Origin: Unio delphinus
Lineage: Eukaryota > Mollusca > Bivalvia > Unionida > Unionidae
Direction: 5' to 3'
NCBI GenBank assembly: GCA_029339505.1
Contig: JAQISU010000346.1
Coordinates: forward strand, 454,501-518,500
DNA length: 64,000 bases
In this document: positions 20,865-32,605 of the stretch, in pieces
Layout: every line of letters begins with the position of its first letter
Position numbering within the stretch: position 1 is the first letter of the stretch
The notes under the pieces: generated by a model
What the model was told of the DNA's origin: nothing
Seen by the model: the letters and a program-made list of their open reading frames with translations, nothing else
Database searches by the model: none
Program-made: the position numbers and the translations under genes

Positions 20865-22765
20865 CTGCTGGCACATTGCGTGATTAGGGTCAATTTCTGT
20901 CTGCATTAGAACTTGATTTGCTGGCACATTGCGTGATTAGGGTCAATTTCTGTCTGCATTAGAACTTCATTTGCTGGCACATTGCGTGATTAGAGTCAAT
21001 TTCTGTCTGCATTAGAACTTGATTTGCTGGCACATTGCATGATTAGGGTCAATTTCTGTCTGCATTAGAACTTGATTTGCTGGCATATTGTGTGATTAGG
21101 GTCAATTTCTGTCTGCATTAGAACTTGATTTGCTGGTACATTGTGTGATTAGGGTCAGGTTTCGTCTGCATTAGAACTTGATTTGCTGGTACATTGTGTG
21201 ATTAGGGTTAATTTCTGTCAGCATTAGAACTTGATTTGCTGGCACATTGTGTGATTAGGGTCAATTTCTGTCTGCATTAGAACTTGATTTGCTGGTATAT
21301 TGCGTGATTAGTTTCAATTTCTGTCTGCATTAGAACTTGATTTGCTGGTACATTGTGTGATTAGGGTCAATTTCTGTCAGCATTAGAACTTGATTTGCTG
21401 GTACATTGTGTGATTAGGGTCAGGTTTTGTCTGCATTAGAACTTGATTTGCTGGCACATTGTGTGATTAGGGTCAATTTCTGTCTGCATTAGAACTTGAT
21501 TTGCTGGCACATTGTGTGATTAGGGTCAATTTCTGTCTGCATTAGAACTTGATTTGCTGGCACATTGTGTGATTAGGGTCAATTTCTGTCTGCATTAGAA
21601 CTTGATTTGCTGGCACATTGTGTGATTAGGATCAATTTCTGTCTGCATTAGAACTTGATTTGCTGGTACATTGTGTGATTAGGGTCAGGTTTCGTCTGCA
21701 TTAGAACTTGATTTGATGGTACATTGTGTGATTAGGGTCAGGTTTCGTCTGCATTAGAACTTGATTTGCTGGTACATTGTATGATTAGGGTCAATTTCTG
21801 TCTGCATTAGAACTTGATTTGCTGGTACATTGTGTGATTAGGGTCAATTTCTGTCTGCATTAGAACTTGATTTGCTGGCACATTGTGTGATTAGGGTCAA
21901 TTTCTGTCTGCATTAGAACTTGATTTGCTGGCACATTGTGTGATTAGGATCAATTTCTGTCTGCATTAGAACTTGATTTGCTGGTACATTGTGTGATTAG
22001 GGTCAGGTTTCGTCTGCATTAGAACTTGATTTGATGGTACATTGTGTGATTAGGGTCAGGTTTCGTCTGCATTAGAACTTGATTTGCTGGTACATTGTAT
22101 GATTAGGGTCAATTTCTGTCAGCATTAGAACTTGATTTGCTGGTACATTGTGTGATTAGGGTCAAGTTTCGTCTGCATTAGAACTTGATTTGCTAGTACA
22201 TTGTGTGATTAGGGTCAGGTTTCGTCTGCATTAGAACTTGATTTGCTGGTACATTGTGTGATTAGGGTCAGGTTTCGTCTGCATTAGAACTTGATTTGCT
22301 GGTACATTGTGTGATTAGGGTTAATTTCTGTCAGCATTAGAACTTGATTTGCTGGCACATTGTGTGATTAGAGTCAATTTCTGTCTGCATTAGAACTTGA
22401 TTTGCTGGTACATTGTGTGATTAGGGTCAGGTTTCGTCTGCATTAGAACTTGATTTGCTGGTACATTGTGTGATTAGGGTCAGGTTTCGTCTGCATTAGA
22501 ACTTGATTTGCTGGCACATTGTGTGATTAGAGTCAATTTCTGTCTGCATTAGAACTTGATTTGCTGGTACATTGTGTGATTAGGGTCAATTTCTGTCAGC
22601 ATTAGAACTTGATTTGCAGGTACATTGTGTGATTAGGGTCAGCTGTTGTAAAACTTGATTTGCAGGTACATTGTGTGATTAGGGTCAATTTCTGTCAGCA
22701 TTAGAACTTGATTTGCAGGTACATTGTGTGATTAGGGTCAGCTGTTGTAGAACTTGATTTGCCTT
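20865..22765. repeat. 53-bp intronic satellite array, about 36 copies
   Basis: The unit contains GCATTAGAACTTGATTTGCT, GGTACATTGTGTGATTAGGG and TCAATTTCTGTCT. The main variant swaps AATTTCTGTCT for GGTTTCGTCT. Variants are interspersed in runs, and the blocks at about 21590-21790 and 21890-22100 are near-identical, implying a segment duplication of about 0.3 kb. The last units are shortened by loss of the GCATT segment (22640, 22740). Confidence 0.95.
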
Positions 22766-24262
22766 TATGAACTGCTTGCACTTGGTACCTATAAATTAGC
22801 TATCAAAAGTCAAGTGCTCTGAGACTGAAAAAAAAAAATGGTTTCCAAGTGATAGCTAAAGTTTGTCACTGTCTGCTGTTACCAAACTTGCTGATAACTT
22901 GCATTTGTGGAAAACCCCTACTGGGGTCAATAGTCAAAGGGAATAATAATTCTTTATACACAGTAACATTACTTCTACATCCATCTGTCTGTCCATCCAC
23001 CCATCTAACCAGCCAGCCAGCCATTCATCCATTCATCCAGCCATCCATTGTGTTTACACAATAACACAAGTTTTTCATCAGCTGTGTTTTACAAACTTTG
23101 TGTATTGCTTGCATTTGAAATAATGGTAAGCTGTGTCAGTTGATTTTGGGATTAAGAGGTCAAAAAACCAAATCATTGCAACTAAATGGAAAATAAAATT
23201 GTTTTTGCACAAAAAAAAATACTTGTAAATCAGACCTGGATCATAATTCATAGATGCCTAAAACTTGGGAAAAGCATGTTAATTTGTTTTCCTTAAATAA
23301 CATGGAGCACTATTAATTAAGGGTCAGGAATCTAATGTACCCGTCATGGTTTTTTTGTTTTAAAGAAACGTGCGTCCAGTTGCTTTTTTTCAGTTTCAGG
23401 AAGTTAAGCATCTGACTACTTTTCATTAATGTTAAAGGTCAAGGTCACTGATTTTTTTTTTCTCTCCATGCAATAACATTAGACCCGGATCAAACTTATC
23501 ACTTAGGCTTAGGGGAAAACCTATATTAAAAACCTGGATCAAACTTTGCACTTTGGCTTTGGGGAAAACCTGTCAAAAGATGAAAAGGATTTCTACATAA
23601 CTTAAGTTCCATGTCAAACACTTTGACTAAATTTTGTGGATTGCTTCCTCTATGTTAAGGAAGAGACCTATTGATTTTGAATTGAGAGGTCAAGGTCAAT
23701 GGTTTCTGTACAATAACTTCCTTTCTCTGTAGTGCACATTCACCAAGCTTTGTGAATGTCTTACTCTTGTGGTTAGAAGAAGCGTATAGATGTATGTGGT
23801 TAAAAAAAAGGTCAAAGGTCACTGTTACTAAAAGAATAAAGATGGTATTTGCATATTATCTTTAATTTTAGATTACACACCTTGCCTAGAATTTCTAGAG
23901 GACCTTGCATGTAAACTAATAAAGAATTTTTTTTATTATTTTGGAGTAAAAATGTCAAATCTCTCTATCAATGTGACTCAAAGACATATGTGGTATATCG
24001 CACAACTTTTGTCGAGATTAAGTTCCTTGTCCAAATTTTGGCTTGCCCATAAGGTAAGACAAATACTAATAGAGTTTTTGGGATCTAAAGGTCAAGGTCA
24101 AGTTAAGACTAAAATAAAAAAAATAATAGTGTCTGTTGGATCAAAAGGCAAGGTCATTCAGACCTTGAGTTAGTAGTCGATTGTGTCCTGTCAGCACCAT
24201 CTATTAAATATGACTAAATATTAACATTTATAAATATGAATATTTTGTCTTGTTTCTTTTAG
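22766..24262. repeat. intronic AGGTCA-rich dispersed repeats, family D
   Basis: Several diverged copies in a row up to the next exon. Phrases recur such as 'tttgtggattgcttcctctatgttaagg', 'gacctattgattttgaattgagaggtcaaggtca' (both split) and AATAACATTA. A perfect AGGTCAAAGGTCA lies at 23809-23821. A CCAT/CCAG-rich stretch lies at 22979-23048. The frames at 22849-23064 and 23952-24173 are not supported as genes. Confidence 0.6.
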
Positions 24263-24346
24263 GAAATTGAGCTGACACAAAAGAAGTTGGAATGTGAAAG
24301 ACTTTCGCAAGACATTGATAAGGAGAAGAAGAGGAGCAAGCTATTG
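24263..24346 (+). CDS. coiled-coil protein gene, internal exon b
   Basis: An 84-nt, phase 0 exon with acceptor TTGTTTCTTTTAG (ending 24262) and donor GTATAT at 24347 (a weaker donor). It encodes 28 residues, EIELTQKKLECERLSQDIDK followed by EKKRSKLL, continuing the heptad pattern of exon a without a break. Its junction to the next solid exon reads ...SKLL-ETDLAES..., which stays in a coiled coil. The product is not identified. Confidence 0.85.
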
Positions 24347-24479
24347 GTATATTCAATAATTTGCTGATTCAGCTGTACTTTTAAATACCTGGAACTAAAA
24401 TAACCAATAACATATTTGTTGTATTTATATATGTACAAGTACCACAAAATCCATATGGACTAGTACCAGAATACAGACA

Positions 24480-27290
24480 CAAAATCCATATGGAACTTTG
24501 TTTTGGTAGATCTGGGTCAACATTGTGTGGTAGATCTGGGCCAACATTGTGTTGGTAGATCTGGGCCAACATTGTGTTGGTAGATCTAGGTCAACTTTGT
24601 GTTGGTAGATCTGGGCCAATATTGTGTTGGTAGATCTAGGTTAACATTGTGTTGGTAGATCTGGGTCAACATTGTGTTGGTAGATCTGGGTCAACATTGT
24701 GTTGGTAGATCTAGGTCAACTTTGTGTTGGTAGATCTGGGCCAACATTGTGTTGGTAGATCTAGGTTAACATTGTGTTGGTAGATCTGGGTCAACATTGT
24801 GTTGGTAGATCTGGGTCAACATTGTGTTGGTAGATCTAGGTCAACATTGTGTTGGTAGATCTGGGCCAACATTGTGTTGGTACATCTGGGCCAACATTGT
24901 ATTCGTAGATCTGGGCCAACATTGTGTTGGTAGACCTAAGTTAACATTGTGTTGGTAGATCTAGGTCAACATTGTGTTGGTAGATCTAGGTCAACTTTGT
25001 GTTGGTAGATCTGGGCCAACATTGTGTTGGTAGATCTAGGTTAACATTGTGTTGGTAGATCTGGGTCAACATTGTGTTGGTAGATCTGGGTCAACATTGT
25101 GTTGGTAGATCTGGGTCAACATTGTGTTGGTAGATCTAGGTCAACTTTGTGTTGGTAGATCTAGGTCAACTTTGTGTTGGTAGATCTGGGCCAACATTGT
25201 GTTGGTAGATCTAGGTCAACTTTGTGTTGGTAGATCTGGGCCAACATTGTGTTGGTAGATCTGGGTCAACATTGTGTTGGTAGATCCGGGTCAACTTTGT
25301 GTTGGTAGATCTAGGTCAACTTTGTGTTGGTAGATCTGGGTCAACTTTTTGTTGGTAGATCTGGGTCAACTTTGTGTTGGTAGATCTGGGTCAACTTTGT
25401 GTTGGTAGATCTGGATCAACTTTGTGTTGGTAGATCTGGATCAACTTTGTGTTGGTAGATCTGGGTCAACTTTTTGTTGGTAGATCTGGGCCAACATTGT
25501 GTTGGTAGATCTAGGTCAACTTTGTGTTGGTAGATCTGGGCCAACATTGTGTTGGTAGATCTAGGTCAACTTTGTGTTGGTAAATCTGGGCCAACATTGT
25601 GTTGGTAGATCTAGGTTAACATTGTGTTGGTAGATCTGGATCAACATTGTGTTGGTAGATCTGGGTCAACATTGTGTTGGTAGATCTGGGTCAGCATTGT
25701 GTTGGTAGATCTAGGTCAACTTTGTGTTGGTAGATCTAGGCCAACATTGTGTTGGTAGATCTGGGTCAACATTGTGTTGGTAGATCCGGGTCAACTTTGT
25801 GTTGGTAGATCTGGATCAACTTTGTGTTGGTAGATCTGGATCAACTTTGTGTTGGTAGATCTGGGTCAACTTTGTGTTGGTAGATCTGGGCCAACATTGT
25901 GTTGGTAGATCTAGGTCAACTTTGTGTTGGTAGATCTGGGCCAACATTGTCTTGGTAGATCTAGGTCAACTTTGTGTTGGTAGATCTGGGCCAACATTGT
26001 GTTGGTAGATCTAGGTGAACATTGTGTTGGTAGATCTAGGTCAACTTTGTGTTGGTAGATCTGGGCCAACATTGTGTTGGTAGATCTAGGTTAACATTGT
26101 GTTGGTAGATCTGGGTCAACATTGTGTTGGTAGATCTGGGTCAACATTGTGTTGGTAGATCTGGGTCAACATTGTGTTGGTAGATCTAGGTCAAGATTGT
26201 GTTGGTAGATCTAGGTCAAGATTGTGTTGGTAGATCTAGGCCAACATTGTGTTGGTAGATCTGGGTCAACATTGTGTTGTTAGATCTGGGTCAACATTGT
26301 AATGGTAGATCTAGGTCAACTTTGTGTTTGTAGATCTGGGCCAACATATTGTTGGTAGATCTAGGTCAACTTTGTGTTGGTAGATCTGGGCCAACATTGT
26401 GTTAGTAGGTCTAGGTCAACTTTGTGTTGGTAGATCTGGATCAACTTTTTGTTGGTAGATCTGGATCAACTTTGTGTTTGTAGATCTGGGTCAACTTTTT
26501 GTTGGTAGATCTGGGCCAACATTGTGTTGGTAGATCTAGGTCAACTTTGTGTTGGTAGATCTGGGCCAACATTGTGTTGGTAGATCTAGGTTAACATTGT
26601 GTTGGTAGATCTGGGTCAACATTGTGTTGGTAGATCTGGGTCAACATTGTGTTGGTAGATCTGGGTCAACATTGTGTTGGTAGATCTAGGTCAACTTTGT
26701 GTTGGTAGATCTGGGCCAACATTGTGTTGGTAGATCTAGGTCAACTTTGTGTTGGTAGATCTGGGCCAACATTGTGTTGGTAGATCTGGGTCAACATTGT
26801 GTTGGTAGATCCAGGTCAACTTTTTGTTGGTAGATCTGGGTCAACTTTGTGGTCAGCTTTGTGTTGGTAGATCTGGGTCAACTTTTTGTTGGTAGATCTG
26901 GGTCAACTTTGTGTTGGTAGATCTGGGTCAACTTTGTGTTGGTAGATCTGGATCAACTTTGTGTTGGTAGATCTAGGTCAACTTTGTGTTGGTAGATCTG
27001 GGTCAACTTTTTGTTGGTAGATCTGGGCCAACATTGTGTTGGTAGATCAAGGTCAACTTTGTGTTGGTAGATCTGGGCCAACATTGTGTTAGTAGGTCTA
27101 GGTCAACTTTGTGTTGTTAGATCTGGGCCAACATTGTGTTGGTAGATCTGGGTCAACATTGTGTTGGTAGATCTAGGTCAACTTTGTGTTGGTAGATCTG
27201 GGCCAACATTGTGTTGGTAGATCTGGGTCAACATTGTGTTGGTAGATCTGGGTCAACATTGTGTTGGTAGATCTGGGTCAGCATTGTGCT
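24480..27290. repeat. 25-bp intronic satellite array, about 112 copies
   Basis: The unit is GTTGGTAGATCTGGGTCAAC plus ATTGT, so almost every copy carries the palindrome AGATCT. The 20-base core is an imperfect inverted repeat (GTTG...CAAC around AGATCT). The variants GGGCC, AGGTC, GGATC and AGGTT, and ACATTGT against ACTTTGT, alternate in ordered blocks (for example alternating 'GGGCCAACATTGT' and 'AGGTCAACTTTGT'). This shows dimer and longer higher-order units. It fills most of the intron between exons b and c. Confidence 0.97.
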
Positions 27291-28496
27291 GGAAGATGGG
27301 TTAGTGCCATTTTACCATCTCACATGATCTAATGAGCTATTATAGTTGGTTGCAGTTAAATATTTCATATGTTAAAAACTTTTCATAGTTGCAACAGACC
27401 AGTACATTTGTAAGCTGTTATTTTCTTAATTTACTGGGGGTCCACAGCACTCACCTTTTACAGACCACTGATAGCTTGCTCAATATGGATATGTGAAAAA
27501 GCCCGTAGCTCCATATGCATTTATTGATTCTTTACAGGATCGTCAGAAGCTTTTCTGTCACCAGACGTACTGGCTGCAGTATGTAGCCTTTAAGGTGTTA
27601 AAAGTGGTATTGAAGCCCAAAAATCACAAATCGGTTTATCTGGAAGAAAAAAATAATTGACAAAACTATAAATAGATAAATACAGACCTTAGCAGCTTAG
27701 TTATTTTTAGCTTGCAAGTGATTTTCTGTTTCTGTTCATGATTTATAGAAGACATTAGCAGTCAGAAATTCTACTTCAAATGGGCCATTTCATCCAAATC
27801 ATTGTGGGTAATTTTGTGCAATGCATTGTGGGTTCATCTGGCACAAATGTATACTTTTGTCACTTTGCTCCGTTTATGAGTGAAAAGTTTAGTTAATGAT
27901 AATCTGTTACCAGTTGTAGAAAATAATCTACAATAACTTTTAAAAATGTCTCCTATTTGTACCAATGCATAAGCCATCAGCTGCTGTAAATGTGACTTCT
28001 CACTGAAATTGAAATTTAGTCTCTTCATGATATCTATTTCTCATTTACCAAATATGGTTCATATTTCTAATAATAGTAACTAACCATATGATCTTTTTTA
28101 GATTAGTAATGAAGTACACAAAATCCACTGGCTTTTGAGGTCAGTTTTATATGTCAAGGGAGGAAACTCAAAACTTTAGGTTGGTAATTAGACATAGTCA
28201 TCTCCCTTAGGAACTGTTACAGTGATACACTTAAAACAATTGTAGCAAAACGAAACCAAAACAATATTTTCTCTAAAAATAATTAAGATAATAATATAAA
28301 TTTACAAGTAACGTGTACAGAAAAGAAAATTTAAAATATAATATGCATGTATTGCAGTATTTCAGATTTTCAAAACTTCTGAGAACACAAATGTAGCTTT
28401 TGGGAGTTTTTGAAGAAACAGAGAAATAAAGTTCACGAGATGTTGCATTTGATGATATATTTACTATGTTATCTTTTTTATTTTTTTATTTTAAGG
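27291..28496 (+). other. intron sequence
   Basis: No repeat family recognised. A short tandem phrase AT(T/G)GTGGGT near 27800-27835 is minor. Part of the 24347-28888 intron. Confidence 0.65.
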
Positions 28497-28644
28497 CAAA
28501 ATTAGAGGGGTTAGAAACAGAATCTGGTTTAAAGATGCTGTCCTGTCTTCCCTGAATTCGATCTGCTGTGTCTTCCTCTTTGTTTTCCTCATTGTTTTTC
28601 TCCAGAACACTTTTAAGTATCTCCTTTGTGCTAGAGTTTTCCAT
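28486..28644 (-). CDS. unassigned 52-residue acidic open frame
   Basis: A minus-strand frame from an ATG at 28644 to a TAA at 28486, starting MENSSTKEILKSVLEKNNEE. It is rich in E, N, K and S. Its composition looks more coding-like than other short frames in this intron. There is no homology I recognise, no splice partner, and it overlaps the possible plus-strand terminal exon. It may be chance. Confidence 0.2.
   Translation of the reverse strand: MENSSTKEILKSVLEKNNEENKEEDTADRIQGRQDSIFKPDSVSNPSNFALK
28497..28554 (+). CDS. possible alternative terminal exon of the coiled-coil gene
   Basis: An acceptor-like TTTTTTTATTTTAAG... ends near 28496. Read in phase 0, as required by exon b, it gives GCAAAATTAGAGG... 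= AKLEGLETESGLKMLSCLP and a TGA. An AATAAA lies at about 28819. This would end the protein 19 residues after exon b. Skipping it joins exon b to exon c cleanly, so it would be an alternative end. The same stretch is open on the minus strand for 52 residues (28486-28644), so the coding strand is ambiguous. Low confidence. Confidence 0.25.
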
Positions 28645-28888
28645 TGTCATTTTAGTTTGCCCAGCTTAACATCATAGATCAAAGTGGTAAGATTGAGAGT
28701 TAACTCCCTTACACTGAAACAAAATATGAAAAGGAAGTGGTATAGATCAATGAAAAATCTTGTGTGAATTTAGAAATAGAAATTCAAAGTGAAATCATTG
28801 TACTTTCATACTTTTAATAAATAATACAATATTTCTTTTTGTGTAATTTTTCTTGTTTTCAAGAAAGGAGTTTTTTATGTGTTTTCAG

Positions 28889-28978
28889 GAGACAGATCTA
28901 GCGGAGAGTGTCTCACAACGGACACAGCTTATAGTACAGACTTCTGACCTTCAAAAGCGCCTTCAGGAGCTAGAAAAG
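28889..28978 (+). CDS. coiled-coil protein gene, internal exon c
   Basis: A 90-nt, phase 0 exon with acceptor TTTTATGTGTTTTCAG (ending 28888) and donor GTAGGA at 28979. It encodes 30 residues, ETDLAESVSQRTQLIVQTSD then LQKRLQELEK, ending in strong heptads (L-x-x-R-L-x-E-L). Together exons a, b and c give 95 residues of uninterrupted coiled coil in one frame, across about 11 kb. All introns here are phase 0, so single-exon skipping would keep the frame. Confidence 0.88.
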
Positions 28979-30040
28979 GTAGGAAATGAAATTCTCAATT
29001 TGTTGCGTCTGATTTTCCTTTAAATCTTGGCAACTGAAAATTGTCTTCAATATAAGTTCAAGAACAAAAACATATTAGTGAGTTATCTTTGGTTCAGAAA
29101 TGCAAAAAGGTACACATAAATTACTGTTTGAAACTTAAAATTGCAGATAAATGATGTTATAATAAAGGTGAAATCAGACACCCATAATTATATCCCAATG
29201 CAAATTAAATTGGTGAGTGGTTTTATACCATCTGGGTGTTGACTTGTACATCTGTCTTCATTCATTGCAACCTTATTTTTTGACCTTTAACCTTTTAATA
29301 TTTTGTATCAATTTCACCTGCTCATGAAAATCAGTATTTAATTGCATCTTGAGAAGTGTAACTGTGCCATATCAAAACTCGTGATTTAATTTTCTTACTT
29401 AGCCACATATTTCAGCCATTAATTGCTTATTTAACTTACATTTATGAACATTTATGAATACATGGTGTGTGGAAGCATTTCAGCAATATATAAAAAATAA
29501 TAAGGTCACTTTGACCTAATTGTTATAGTGCCTTTGCACTCTCAGACATTTATTTGTAATGCCATCAAAATGTTCTGATCATGTTTCCAGTACATTCATT
29601 GAATGTGGTATTTGGATGTATCTTGTCAAGAGTAATCATACCAAAGCTAGGTCATTGTGACCCAGTTTGCATACTTTTTCATGTATCTTCAGCAAATTGT
29701 TACACACTCAGTATTTTTAACCCTGTTACATCACATTGCTGAAAAGTTTTGTGTGGATGAGTCACAGTAACCTGGTTTTCATGTTTGAGTGACTTTTGTA
29801 TTTTTAATGATCAGTTGCTCACATTGTCGGTTATCTTGGACTCTTTTCACCTACACACAAGAAAATTGGTACGAGGTTTATGTCAGTGAGAATAGTTCAG
29901 CTCAGCCAAAACTAGATCAATTTTACCTAGTTTTCATGCAATTTATGTATTTCATCAATTGATTCATTAGACACTAAATGTTTTGGACGCATAGTAATAG
30001 GTCACAGTCAGGCTCATATTTGTAAAACATTAAACATTAA
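28979..30040 (+). repeat. intronic dispersed repeat, family F (AGGTCAnnnTGACC motifs)
   Basis: Three or four diverged copies in a row share 'ccaaaactAGGTCAnTgTGACCtagTTTTCATG' (split by substitutions) near 29503, 29649, 29768 and 29909, each followed by a phrase about ATTTATGTATTTC and ACACTC/ACACAC. Two carry full palindromes: AGGTCACTTTGACCT at 29503-29517 and AGGTCATTGTGACCC at 29649-29663. Non-coding. Confidence 0.6.
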
Positions 30041-30053
30041 ACAAAATTGTGGA

Positions 30054-30297
30054 GGGGCCCCGAGTGGTCTAAAGCACTTTCCGTTATGGATCACTGCCAT
30101 CTCACCTCTGTCTGCGTGGGTTCGAGTCTAAGATTTGGCTAATGTAGTTATGTAAGAAAGCTTGCCAGTAGCTTCTCGTGGGTTCCTGGTTCTTTCGGGG
30201 GGTTTTCCTGGGTTATTCCTCCACAAATAATATTGGCCGCCATGTATATCCTGTTGTGTGCTGAAAAATGGTGTTAAACCCTACAACAACAACAACT
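30054..30297 (+). repeat. tRNA-derived SINE, family B, copy 1
   Basis: A 244-bp element starting GGGGCCCCGAGTGGTCTAAA (box A region), with a box B-like GGGTTCGAGTC near 30118, the shared body 'gcttgccagtagcttctcgtggg' (split in other copies) and 'GTGTTAAACCCTACAACAAC', and a tail of (AAC)n. It is flanked by a 13-bp duplication ACAAAATTGTGGA (30041-30053 and 30298-30310). The strong duplication shows insertion by retrotransposition. Confidence 0.92.
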
Positions 30298-30310
30298 ACA
30301 AAATTGTGGA

Positions 30311-31439
30311 CCATTTCATAATTCAATAATAGATTGAACCCCATATTAACTCTCTGACTCAGAAAAATTGAGCTGAAACTCCGAGTCCCATTAACACAAA
30401 TAGTTTGTAACTTCAATAGGATTTTCTTTTATTCATGTCCTCGACTATCTAGTAAACGTCACTAATCTGTATTTACTTGAAGAGTCATGTTGGGCATTTT
30501 GAGATTCATCTTGAGTTTCAAACTTGAAAGGTTTTGAGAATACTGTGCTGGATGTGGATTGTGTCTTGCTGTCCTTATCAAGTTGTTCCTAAAGTACTGA
30601 ATCATTTATAGCCTACTGCCCCCCTCCCCCCAATCAAAAAATTATTTGCTTTGTAAAATGTATATACCTGTTACAAAATTATTGGCAGTGTTTTGTGGGG
30701 GCCTCGGAATTGTTTCTCTGTGATGAATGAAAATTATTCATTGATTTTGTATTTTTTGTAAATCGATGAAAAACTACTAGAAAAAGATGTGAGCTACAAA
30801 GCATTTCATTCAGTCTTTTTTTTTTAGTGGACATTACTGGACATTGAGGGCTATAATAACATAAAGTTTTATCTTGACATCGAACACTTCCCAAACCCAA
30901 TACTGGACAATTTAAGTGTACATGTAGGTCTGAATTCTGGAGATAAAAAACAAATTTAGTTAGATTCACCACTTCTTTTGAAAGCTTTAATTTAACAATT
31001 AAAAATTATCTTAAATAAAGCTTGATATATTTTGATTTCTTCATATTATATTTTTTTAAGTGTTCCATTCTTGTGTTTTCCAAGTTTGTTGGTTAAACAT
31101 GATTGATACATACTACCAAGACATAACACCTAATTGTTACCTTGTTATTTTGGGGTGACTTTTTTTGTTTTCAAGATACATGCATGTAGATTGTCACAGT
31201 ATAATGTTGTTGTGGATCACAAGCGAAATTAGATAAATGCATTTAGATCAGTGGTTCGAAACACAAGTTGTGACCCAAAACTATGCTGTTTTGAGTGGGT
31301 CACTGGGATCAACTTTAATAATTTGAAATTTCCTACCCAAAGTGTTGTTTTAGCATTTGATGGGTCACGAGGTTAACACCACAAACCCAGTCTGGGTCAA
31401 AGCCCAAAAGGTTAATAACTGATGAGTCTGATTATTACA
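30311..31439. other. AT-rich non-coding sequence
   Basis: Probably intron. The minus-strand 97-codon frame at 30679-30972 has no domain and no splice context. Near 31258-31400 there is a loose internal repetition around 'gggtcac.aggt'. Confidence 0.5.
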
Positions 31440-32085
31440 GTAGAAAGTAGTTGTGCATCTTTAGGGACACCTGCTGCATGCATATAGATTGCCACTCTAG
31501 AAATTAGTTATAATGCTTAAGAGACACTAACTGCATGCATAGAGATTGCCACACTAGAAATTAGTTATAATGCTTTAGGGACACTAACTGCATGCGTAGA
31601 GATTACCACACTAGAAGTTAGTTAAAATGCTTAAGGGACACCTGCTGCATGCATAGAGATTGTCACACCAGAAATTAGTTATAATGCTTAAGGGACACCT
31701 GCTGCATGCATAGAGATTGCCACACTAGAAGTTAGTTAAAATGCTTAAGGGACACCTGCTGCATGCATAGAGATTGTCACACTAGAAATTAGTTATAATG
31801 CTTAAGGGACACCTGCTGCATGCATAGAGATTGCCACACCAGAAATTAGTTATAATGCTTAAGGGACACCTGCTGCATGCATAGAGATTGCCTCACCAGA
31901 AATTAGTTATAATGCTTAAGGGACACCTGCTGCATGCATAGAGATTGTCACACTAGAAATTAGTTATAATGCTTAAGGGACACCTGCTGCATGCATAGAG
32001 ATTGCCTCACCAGAAATTAGTTATAATGCTTAAGGGACACCTGCTGCATGCATAGAGATTGTCACACTAGAAATTAGTTGTGTTC
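31440..32085. repeat. 57-bp tandem repeat, about 11 copies
   Basis: The unit contains ATGCTTAAGGGACACCTGCT, GCATGCATAGAGATTGCCAC and ACTAGAAATTAGTTATA. The variants GTCAC, GCCTC and GCCAC alternate; the first three copies have AACTGCATGC in place of CTGCTGCATGC. The palindrome TGCATGCA occurs in most units. Confidence 0.95.
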
Positions 32086-32164
32086 CTTTATGGACCCTAG
32101 ATACATGGATGTAGATTGTTGAAATAGAAAGTGATTATAGATTGTTATTGTGTCCATTTAATGA

Positions 32165-32605
32165 CAATAGACACATTTGACATATTCTGATTTAGCTTGA
32201 CACATTTGACATATTCTGATTTAGCTTGACACATTTGACATATTCTGATTTAGCTTGACACATCTGACATATTCTGATTTAGCTTGACACATTTGACATT
32301 CTGATTTAGCTTGACACATTTGACATATTCTGATTTAGCTTGACACATTTGACATATTCTGATTGAGCTTGACACATTTGACATATTCTGATTGAGCTTG
32401 ACACATTTGACATATTCTGATTTAGCTTGACACATTTGACATATTCTAATTTATCTTGACACATTTGACATATTCTGATTTAGCTTGACACATTTGACAT
32501 ATTCTGATTTAGCTTGACACATTTGACATATTCTGATTTAGCTTGACATGTTTGACATATTCTGATTTAGCTTGACACATTTGACATATTCTGATTTAGC
32601 TTAAT
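32165..32605. repeat. 29-bp tandem repeat, about 15 copies
   Basis: The unit is GACACATTTGACATATTCTG plus ATTTAGCTT. It creates the repetitive minus-strand frame at 32250-32435, which I do not regard as a gene. Confidence 0.95.
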
